A stretch of 8,789 bases of DNA, taken from assembly GCA_964384675.1 (NCBI GenBank), contig CAYLNK010000290.1, forward strand, positions 1 to 8,789. The letters run 5' to 3'. The stretch comes from CAYLNK01 sp964384675. Its GTDB lineage: Bacteria; Acidobacteriota; Thermoanaerobaculia; UBA5066. Made by a program: the position numbers and the translations under genes. Of the stretch, positions 1 to 5,446 are shown piece after piece (positions within the stretch are counted from its first letter, which is position 1; each line of letters begins with the position of its first letter). The notes under the pieces are model-generated. The model worked only from the letters and a program-made list of their open reading frames with translations, did no database searches and was not told the DNA's origin.

Positions 1-423
1 CCCGGCCGCGATCACCTCTCCGCGGTGCCGCACGTGGGCCCCCGCCTTCGGCACGACGAGGAGCCGGACGCGGCCCTGCCGCCCTTCCTCGGCCTCCTCG
101 ACCGGGACCACGGCGTCGGCGCCGGCCGGCATCGGTGCCCCCGTCATCACCTTCAGCGCGTGACCGGCGGGGAGCGTCCCGGAGTAGACGGACCCGGCCC
201 CGATCACACCGGAGATGAGGAGCTCGGCGGGCGCGCGCCCGACGTCCGAACGGCGCACCGCCCAGCCGTCCATGGCCGTCGTGTCGAACGGAGGGAGGTC
301 GAGATCCGCGTCCACGGGACCGGCGAGCACGCGCCCGGCGGCATCGGACAGGGGGACGGTCTCCCCCGGGAGGAGGAGCACGCGCAGGAGGACGCGGTCG
401 AGCGCCTCGTCGAACGGGATCAC
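1..423 (-). CDS. moeA: Molybdopterin molybdotransferase MoeA, N-terminal part (cut by window edge)
   Basis: MoeA inserts molybdate into adenylylated molybdopterin in the last step of molybdenum cofactor synthesis, in the cytoplasm. The 141 visible codons start MIPFDEAL, typical of MoeA. They then show the family hallmark LPPFDTTAMDGWAV (residues 43-56), MTGAPMPAGADAVV (93-106), and an R-x-x-GE motif (132-136). The full protein is normally about 400 residues, so roughly the first third is here and the 3' end lies beyond base 1. The start is GTG at 423-421: an in-frame TAA lies ten codons upstream and no other usable start intervenes. No Shine-Dalgarno is visible, but a TACGAT hexamer ends six bases before the GTG, which suggests a leaderless mRNA. 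One oddity is GEV at 135-137 where most MoeA proteins have GED. It is divergent from the DUF4388 gene. Family identity is secure; paralogue type and activity are not. Confidence 0.93.
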   Translation of the reverse strand, partial: MIPFDEALDRVLLRVLLLPGETVPLSDAAGRVLAGPVDADLDLPPFDTTAMDGWAVRRSDVGRAPAELLISGVIGAGSVYSGTLPAGHALKVMTGAPMPAGADAVVPVEEAEEGRQGRVRLLVVPKAGAHVRHRGEVIAAG

Positions 424-429
424 GCGGGC

Positions 430-435
430 ATCGTA
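430..435 (-). promoter_or_regulatory. Candidate -10 element for moeA (leaderless)
   Basis: On the minus strand the hexamer TACGAT (4 of 6 matches to TATAAT) is followed by exactly six bases and then the moeA GTG. This spacing would put transcription start on the G of the start codon. I see no good -35 at 16-18 bp. The call rests on spacing, the lack of a ribosome-binding site and the fixed start codon. Confidence 0.4.
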
Positions 436-452
436 ACAAGCGGGTCTTTACG

Positions 453-458
453 TAGAAT
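453..458 (+). promoter_or_regulatory. Candidate -10 element for the DUF4388 gene (near-leaderless)
   Basis: TAGAAT matches TATAAT at 5 of 6 positions and lies nine bases before the GTG at 468, so the 5' leader would be zero to about three bases. A weak -35-like TCGTAA sits at 431-436 with 16-bp spacing. No purine-rich Shine-Dalgarno precedes the GTG. The TAG of this hexamer is also the in-frame stop that rules out any earlier start. Confidence 0.45.
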
Positions 459-467
459 CGTCGGAAC

Positions 468-1259
468 GTGTCGGATGCCCGCTTCCTTTTCCGTGGAGAC
501 CTGGCGACGACCCCGCTGGCGGAAGCGCTCCAGACGATCCACCACTACCGCGTGCCGGGCGTCCTGTCTGCGACGCGGGATGGGATCGAGAAGAAGATCT
601 TCGTCTGGAACGGCGACGTGATCTTCGCCACCTCCGGGGACCGCGCCGACTCGCTCGGCGACTACGTCCTGAAGTCGGGCCGGATCACGCAGGAGGCGTT
701 CGACCGGTCGATCGAGCTGCTCCTCCTGTCGGGGGGCGAGAAGCGGCACGGGGAGATCCTGGTGGAGATGGGGATCCTCTCCGACCAGGCCCTGTTCGAC
801 ATCGTCTCCGCCCAGGTCCGGTCGATCCTCTTCTCCGTCTTCGACTGGGAGGACGGCGACTATACATTCCAGGTCGGCCAGTACCGGACCCACGAGCTGA
901 TCCAGCTGAACATCCCGGCCCGGCAGGCGATCCTCGAGGGCGTCAAGCAGATCCGCAACGCCAAGCGCCTCGTCTCGCTCCTCGGACCTTCGTACACGAT
1001 CTTCGATCCGGCTTACGTGGCGGGCGAGATCGCGGACATCGGTCTGAACGGCGGAGAGCTCCGGCTTCTCGCGCACGTGAACGGCGTGAAGACGCTCAAG
1101 GAGCTGATCGCGACCGGGCCGGCGGACGCCGAGCACAACGCCAAGCTGATGTACGCGTTCTTCGCGCTGAAGCTCATCTCGCGGCGCGAGATGACCGCGC
1201 GCTCGATCAAGAAGATCCAGTGGAAGACCGAGGGGGGGAGCTTCGCCCCGGAGGGGTGA
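468..1259 (+). CDS. DUF4388 (PatA-like N-terminal / PATAN) domain protein
   Basis: This is a 263-residue soluble protein without signal peptide or membrane segment. Residues about 6-140 match the DUF4388 pattern: the opening FRGDLATTPLAEALQTI, a strand pair through KKIFVWNGDVIFATS (42-56), then LGDYVLKSGRI (63-73), GEILVEMGILS (95-105) and the FDWEDGDYTF block (125-134). About 170-245 form a second, helical part (NGVKTLKELIA, then LMYAFFALKLI) resembling the C-terminal region often found in these proteins. DUF4388/PATAN proteins are regulatory or adaptor-like, often fused to response-regulator domains. This one has no receiver domain, so its input is unknown. The start is GTG 468, set by an in-frame TAG at 453-455. 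It is followed 40 bp downstream by fmdB. Domain identity is firm; cellular role unknown. Confidence 0.88.
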   Translation: MSDARFLFRGDLATTPLAEALQTIHHYRVPGVLSATRDGIEKKIFVWNGDVIFATSGDRADSLGDYVLKSGRITQEAFDRSIELLLLSGGEKRHGEILVEMGILSDQALFDIVSAQVRSILFSVFDWEDGDYTFQVGQYRTHELIQLNIPARQAILEGVKQIRNAKRLVSLLGPSYTIFDPAYVAGEIADIGLNGGELRLLAHVNGVKTLKELIATGPADAEHNAKLMYAFFALKLISRREMTARSIKKIQWKTEGGSFAPEG

Positions 1260-1288
1260 TCTCCCGCCCCCGTCTCCCGACCCGACCC

Positions 1289-1294
1289 AGGAGG
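1289..1294 (+). promoter_or_regulatory. Ribosome-binding site of the fmdB-like gene
   Basis: A perfect AGGAGG lies five bases before the ATG at 1300. It contrasts with the absence of any Shine-Dalgarno in front of the DUF4388 gene upstream. Confidence 0.85.
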
Positions 1295-1299
1295 ACGAC

Positions 1300-1647
1300 A
1301 TGCCCCTTTACGAGTACCTGTGCGAGTCGTGCGGACGACAGATGGAGGTGATGCAGAGCTTCTCGGACCCTCCGCCCGCCGGCTGCGACCGGTGCGGCGG
1401 TCCCGTCAAGAAGCTCCTGTCCGCCCCCGGAATCCAGTTCAAGGGCTCCGGCTGGTACGTGAGCGACTACGCGCGCGGCGGGACGGGCGCCGCTGGCAGT
1501 GGCGCGGCCAAGGACGAGTCGAAGAGCGAATCGAAGGGTGACTCGAAGTCCGACGGCAAGGCACCCGCGGAGAGCGCCGGTGAGAAGAAGGCCGTGTCCC
1601 CGGCGGCGGCCCCGCCGGCCCCGGCCAAGGGCGCCGGCCCTGCCTAG
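1300..1647 (+). CDS. FmdB-family zinc-ribbon protein with charged/Ala-Pro tail
   Basis: This 115-residue protein opens with MPLYEYLCESCG, the FmdB signature. Two CxxC knuckles (C8/C11 and C29/C32) should bind one zinc. The LLSAPGIQFKGSGWYVSDY segment (about 45-63) is also typical of the family. FmdB was named as a putative regulator near formamidase/amidase genes. Most members are tiny proteins of unproved function, so no role is assigned. The core ends near residue 65. The rest is low complexity: an alternating Ser/Lys/Glu/Asp run (about 72-92) followed by Ala/Pro/Gly-rich sequence, presumably disordered. The start is ATG 1300 with AGGAGG five bases upstream. Its last 68 bp overlap, in another frame, the proposed start of the Asp-box gene, which suggests translational coupling. 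Family membership is secure. Confidence 0.9.
   Translation: MPLYEYLCESCGRQMEVMQSFSDPPPAGCDRCGGPVKKLLSAPGIQFKGSGWYVSDYARGGTGAAGSGAAKDESKSESKGDSKSDGKAPAESAGEKKAVSPAAAPPAPAKGAGPA
1569..1574 (+). promoter_or_regulatory. Ribosome-binding site supporting the GTG 1580 start
   Basis: GGAGAG inside the fmdB tail lies five bases (seven from the GGAG core) before GTG 1580. It is the best-placed Shine-Dalgarno for a canonical start codon of the downstream secreted protein. Confidence 0.4.
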
Positions 1648-3472
1648 ACCCCGTACCCTCGCCGCGGTCCTCCTGCTCCTCTCCGGGGCGTGGGGCTCCT
1701 CTCCCGCCCGGGCGGGCTGGCAGTCGCCCGAGGGGATCTGGATGCGGTACCCGCTCCCCGGAGCCGAGGTGAAGTCCCTGGTGGCGGATCCGCGCGGCGG
1801 GCATGTGTTCTACGCGGGCACCGCCCAGGGTGGCGTCTACCGCTCCACCGACGCCGGGCGCTCGTGGGCGTCGGGAACCGGGGGACAGGCGTTTCCCGGC
1901 TACGCCGTGACGGCCCTCGTTCCCGATCCTCTCCGTAAGGAGCGGCTCTGGGCCGGGCTGACCGGGGTGGTGAGGGGCGGCGCGCTGGCCGTCTCGGACG
2001 ATCACGGCGCGACCTTCACCAGGCTTCGGATCTGGGAGGACCGCGCGGCGGCCCGGGTCGTGGCGGTGCGGGCCGCGGGCGCCGGCCGGGTCGTGGCCGT
2101 CGGCGGCGACTACGGGGTGGAGATCTCCGAGGACGGGGGGCTGACGTGGCGTTCCTCGGCGCCCCCGCTCGACGCGGGGAGCGGCATCTCGTTCCTGGCG
2201 TTCCATCCCACCCGGGGCGACGTCCTCTTCTGCGGCTCCTTCCGGCACCCGTTCCGGTCGCTGGACGGAGGTCGGACCTGGAAGCGGTTCGCCAACGGCA
2301 TGATCGAGGACACCGAGGTGTTCGCGCTCGACTTCAACCCGGGGAACCCGGACGACTTCTGGGCGGCCACCTGCGGCTGGGTCTACCGCACGACGGACGG
2401 CGGCTCGAGCTGGACGCGGTATCGCGACGGGCTCCTGGACCGCCGGACCCACGTCGTGGCGCACGACCGGAAGGACCCGTCGCGGATCCTGGCCGGCACC
2501 ACGGGCGGCCTCTTCGAGACGCGCGACGGCGGCAAGAGCTTCAGGCGGATCGGCCCCGAGATCGTGGTGAACGCCCTGGCGTTCGACCCGGCCGCTCCCG
2601 GCACGCTGCTGGTCGGCACCGAGGCGGAGGGTGTCCTCCGGAGCGAGGACGGTGGCCTGACGGTCACGGAATCGAACCGCGGGCTCTCGGAGGCCCGCGT
2701 CTCGGCGGTCGTGGAGCTGTCGGGCGGACGGACCGTCGTGGCACGTGCCGCCGACGGCAAGAGCGGTGGCCTCTGGCAGGTTGCGCCGGAGACGGGAGAG
2801 GTGACGCGCCTCCCGAACGCCCCTCCCGCCACGGTCGTCGCCCTGGCTTCCTGGGGCGAGCGCCTCGTCGCCGCGACCCCGGACGGGATCTTCGTGTCCG
2901 AGACGCCCTCGGCCCCGTTCACGCTCGTGCTGGCGAGGGCCGCGCGCGCTCTGGCGTCGAGCGACGACAGGATCCTGGCGGCCACGGAGTCGGGCGTCTA
3001 CGAATCGCGCGATGGCGGCCGCCGATGGGGGCGGCTCGGGACTCTCGCCGCGCGCGTCGACGGCATACGCCGGGCCCGTTTCGCCCGGGCGGGCGTCAAG
3101 ACCTGGGCGGCCGATTCGGGAGGGCGGACCCTCTGGTGGGACGGGCGCGACTGGGTCTTCGAGGCGGTCCGCGCCGAGGCCGGCAAGAAGCTGACGGGTG
3201 GATTCGGACGTGTCAGCGCCAGCGTCCAGTGGGTGCCGGAGCCGGTGGGGCTCGAGGTCGACGCCGCGCGCGGCCTTCTCCTCTTCCGGCCGGAGGAGGA
3301 CGGGGCCGAGGGAATCGCGCTGGCGACACCCGAGAAGGGGCTCTCGATCGCGGGGTGGAGCGGCGACCCGCGCCGTGCCGAAGGCCTCTTCCTGGCGACG
3401 ATCGGACGCGGGCTCTTCCGCTTCGTCGCCGACGGAGTGAGGTCGCCGCCTCCGGTCGTGGCGACGCGGTAG
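1580..3472 (+). CDS. Secreted Asp-box (BNR/sortilin-like) beta-propeller protein
   Basis: This is an exported protein of about 630 residues, with a hydrophobic segment (AAVLLLLSGAWG) ending in ARA-GW, a good signal peptidase I site near base 1715. At least eight Asp-box motifs, S/T-x-D-x-G-x-x-W/F or close variants, begin at bases 1844, 1994, 2126, 2258, 2390, 2519, 2642 and 3005. Examples are STDAGRSW, SLDGGRTW and TTDGGSSW. Asp boxes mark turns in BNR, sialidase and VPS10/sortilin-type propellers. No catalytic sialidase residues are recognisable, so it is probably a structural or binding protein. The start is uncertain. GTG 1580 has a GGAG seven bases upstream but gives an unusually long Arg/Pro-rich n-region. 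CTG 1640 gives a compact 25-residue signal peptide (MPRPRTLAAVLLLL...) overlapping the fmdB stop. An ATG at 1499 would add still more Arg-rich sequence and is unlikely. Substrate and partner unknown. Confidence 0.85.
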   Translation: MRRRPCPRRRPRRPRPRAPALPRPRTLAAVLLLLSGAWGSSPARAGWQSPEGIWMRYPLPGAEVKSLVADPRGGHVFYAGTAQGGVYRSTDAGRSWASGTGGQAFPGYAVTALVPDPLRKERLWAGLTGVVRGGALAVSDDHGATFTRLRIWEDRAAARVVAVRAAGAGRVVAVGGDYGVEISEDGGLTWRSSAPPLDAGSGISFLAFHPTRGDVLFCGSFRHPFRSLDGGRTWKRFANGMIEDTEVFALDFNPGNPDDFWAATCGWVYRTTDGGSSWTRYRDGLLDRRTHVVAHDRKDPSRILAGTTGGLFETRDGGKSFRRIGPEIVVNALAFDPAAPGTLLVGTEAEGVLRSEDGGLTVTESNRGLSEARVSAVVELSGGRTVVARAADGKSGGLWQVAPETGEVTRLPNAPPATVVALASWGERLVAATPDGIFVSETPSAPFTLVLARAARALASSDDRILAATESGVYESRDGGRRWGRLGTLAARVDGIRRARFARAGVKTWAADSGGRTLWWDGRDWVFEAVRAEAGKKLTGGFGRVSASVQWVPEPVGLEVDAARGLLLFRPEEDGAEGIALATPEKGLSIAGWSGDPRRAEGLFLATIGRGLFRFVADGVRSPPPVVATR

Positions 3473-3484
3473 CGACCATTGCCT

Positions 3485-3510
3485 GGGGAACCCGGGCGCC
3501 GGGTTTCCCC
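3485..3510. terminator. Bidirectional hairpin between convergent genes
   Basis: GGGGAA-CCCGG pairs with CCGGGTTTCCCC around a three-base GCG loop, with a single bulged base. It sits 12 bp after the Asp-box stop codon and 30 bp beyond the DUF192 stop, exactly where a shared terminator is expected. Neither side carries a T-run, so it is a strong stem without the classical U-tract. Confidence 0.65.
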
Positions 3511-3540
3511 AAAGCCCCCTCCGCGCGGGCTCTCCTGTTC

Positions 3541-4035
3541 CTAACGCCCCGGGATCTCCTTGTAGACGAGCTTGACCCCGGGCTTCACGCCGTTGGCGTC
3601 GGCCACCCCGGCGTTCACCTCGACCACGGTGTCGGCCTTCGCCTTGGGCGGATACGAGGGACACGGGTCGTTCGTGCACGGCGGGACGCCCTTCAGGACG
3701 TCGGTCACCGTGCCGTCGGCGAGCGTGTAGATCATGTCGAGGGGGAAGTGGCAGTTCTTCATCCAGAACGGGCGGATCTCCGGCGCGTCGAAGAGGAAGA
3801 CCATGCCGGCCTCGCGGGGCATCGACTCGCGAAACATGAGGCCCTGGGCTTTCTCCTGGTCGGTCACCGCGAGCTCGACCGCGACGGTGGTCCCGGACGG
3901 CAGCACGACCCGGGGTCCGGGAGGCGGCGGGACCGCATGTCCGCCGGCCGGACGGGCGCAGGCCGAGGCCAGCAGGGCGGCGAACGCCGCGGCCCGGGCC
4001 TCACGCCCCATCGGGCGCCTCGTTCGCTTCGGCAT
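3541..4035 (-). CDS. DUF192 family putative lipoprotein
   Basis: This is a 164-residue envelope protein. A basic start (MPKRTRR) and an Ala/Leu-rich stretch end at LASAC (C26), a plausible lipobox, so it is probably lipid-anchored. From about residue 42 it follows DUF192: the conserved EKAQGLMFRESMP (61-73), GMVFLFD (77-83), FWMKNCHFPLDMIY (90-103) and VVEVNAG (137-143). DUF192 proteins are small, mostly exported and of unknown biochemical role. Two cysteines in PPCTNDPCPSY (C120, C125), plus C95 in the conserved block, could be redox-active or disulphide-forming. The start is ATG 4035, chosen over the internal ATG at 4011 because AGGAGGAG lies just upstream of it. The first 35 bp overlap the end of pilR, so it is probably translated from the pilSR mRNA. 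Its link to pili is unproved. Confidence 0.88.
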   Translation of the reverse strand: MPKRTRRPMGREARAAAFAALLASACARPAGGHAVPPPPGPRVVLPSGTTVAVELAVTDQEKAQGLMFRESMPREAGMVFLFDAPEIRPFWMKNCHFPLDMIYTLADGTVTDVLKGVPPCTNDPCPSYPPKAKADTVVEVNAGVADANGVKPGVKLVYKEIPGR

Positions 4036-5446
4036 ACGGCTCCTCCTCTTCCTTCTTCAGCCCGTATTTCTTGGCGTAGTAGCGGAACGAGCGTTCGGCC
4101 ATCCGCAGCAGGTCGGCGGCGCGGGTCTGCACGCCGCCGGTGCGCTCCAGCGCCTGCAGCATCATCCGTTTCCCGATCCACTCGAGGTACGCCTCCAGGT
4201 CGAGCCCCTCGGGCGGCAGGTCGAATCCGTCCAGGGAGGCGGAGGGAGGCACGCCGGCCGGGTGCAGGAACGACTCGGGGAGGGACGCCGACGTGATGAT
4301 CCCGGAAGGCTCCAGCGCCACGGTGCGCTCGATCAGGTTCTCCAGCTCGCGGACGTTCCCGGGCCAGGGCTGCGCCTCGAGGATGCGCATCGCCTCGCTC
4401 GAGATCTTCTTCTCCGTCACCGCCTGCTCGGCGCACACCTTCTTCAGGAAGTGCCGGACGAGGTACGGGACGTCGTCGCGCCTCTCGCGGAGCGGCGGGA
4501 TCAGGAGCGGGATGACGTTGATCCGGTAATAGAGGTCCTCGCGGAAGATCCCGTCCGCGACCCTCTTGGCCAGGTCCTTGTTGGTGGCGCAGATGATCCG
4601 CACGTCCACCGGCTCCTCCACGTTCCCGCCGACGCGCCGCACGACCCTCTCCTGGATGGCGCGGAGGAGCTTCACCTGCATGGTCAGCGTCGTCTCGCCG
4701 ATCTCGTCGAGGAAGAGCGTTCCCCCCTCGGCCTCCTGGAACAGGCCCTTCTTCTCCCTCACGGCGCCGGTGAAGGCGCCCCGTTCGTGGCCGAACAGCT
4801 CGGACTCCAGGAGGTTCTCGGGGAGCGCCCCGCAGTTGATCGAGATGAAGGGGCGCGTCGCCCGGGGGGAGCTCTGGTGGATCGCGCGGGCGATCAGCTC
4901 CTTGCCCGTGCCGGACTCGCCGGTCACGAGGACGGTCGAGGTGGTCTTCCCGATCCGGTCGATCAGCTCGAAGACCGTGCGCATGCGGCGGGAGACCCCG
5001 ACCAGCGCGCCGAAGGAGGTCCCGGCGACCTTGCGGCGCAGCGCGACGTTCTCCTCGGAGAGACGCTTGCGCTCGAGAGCCCGCTCGACGGTGTGCTTCA
5101 GCTCGTCGACGTCGAACGGCTTGGAGACGTAGTCGTAGGCCCCCGCCTTCAGCGCCTCGATCGCCGTCTTCGTCGACGTGTACGCCGTGATCATCACGAC
5201 CGGGGTGTCCGGCGCGAGCTCGCGGACGCGCTTCAGGACGTCCAGGCCGGTCCCGTCCGGCATCCGGTAGTCGGTCAGGACCAGGTCCGGGTCGAAGACC
5301 TCGAGCCGCTTCATCCCGTCCCCGGCGGAGCGGGCGGAGGCGACCTCGTACCCTTCCTTCTCGAAGAGGATCGTCAGCATCTCGACGATCCCGGCCTCGT
5401 CGTCGATCACCAGGATCCGCGGCCCGGACCGGCCCCGCTCCGTCAT
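4001..5446 (-). CDS. pilR: Sigma-54-dependent response regulator PilR (NtrC family)
   Basis: This 481-residue, three-domain activator is phosphorylated by PilS and drives sigma-54 promoters, classically that of the major pilin. The receiver domain (about 10-125) has the acidic pair D15/D16, phospho-acceptor D59 in LTDYRMP, T87 and K109 in SKPF. The AAA+ domain (about 145-385) has Walker A GESGTGKE (176-183), the sigma-54-contacting GAFTGA loop (223-228) and Walker B GGTLFLDE (241-248). The C-terminus (about 430-463) is a Fis-type helix-turn-helix, followed by a Glu-rich tail. All key residues are intact. The ATG at 5446 overlaps the pilS stop as ATGA. The reading frame stays open far upstream only because of high GC; the true start is this ATG. 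Related NtrC-type regulators look alike, but adjacency to pilS and pilC supports PilR. Confidence 0.94.
   Translation of the reverse strand: MTERGRSGPRILVIDDEAGIVEMLTILFEKEGYEVASARSAGDGMKRLEVFDPDLVLTDYRMPDGTGLDVLKRVRELAPDTPVVMITAYTSTKTAIEALKAGAYDYVSKPFDVDELKHTVERALERKRLSEENVALRRKVAGTSFGALVGVSRRMRTVFELIDRIGKTTSTVLVTGESGTGKELIARAIHQSSPRATRPFISINCGALPENLLESELFGHERGAFTGAVREKKGLFQEAEGGTLFLDEIGETTLTMQVKLLRAIQERVVRRVGGNVEEPVDVRIICATNKDLAKRVADGIFREDLYYRINVIPLLIPPLRERRDDVPYLVRHFLKKVCAEQAVTEKKISSEAMRILEAQPWPGNVRELENLIERTVALEPSGIITSASLPESFLHPAGVPPSASLDGFDLPPEGLDLEAYLEWIGKRMMLQALERTGGVQTRAADLLRMAERSFRYYAKKYGLKKEEEEPYAEANEAPDGA
4040..4048 (-). promoter_or_regulatory. Ribosome-binding site for the DUF192 gene, inside pilR
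   Basis: On the minus strand AGGAGGAG ends four to five bases before the ATG at 4035. It lies within the coding sequence of the Glu-rich tail of PilR. It decides the ATG 4035 start over the in-frame ATG at 4011 and implies translational coupling to pilR. Confidence 0.7.

Noticed and set aside
25..621. Plus-strand open frame at the left edge
   Set aside because: It is the antisense of moeA, Arg/His/Gly-rich without any family motif, and runs into the start of the DUF4388 gene.
1439..3679. Long minus-strand open frame opposite the Asp-box gene
   Set aside because: Composition is Arg/Gly/Pro/Ala-rich shadow sequence. The plus strand carries repeated Asp boxes and a signal peptide.
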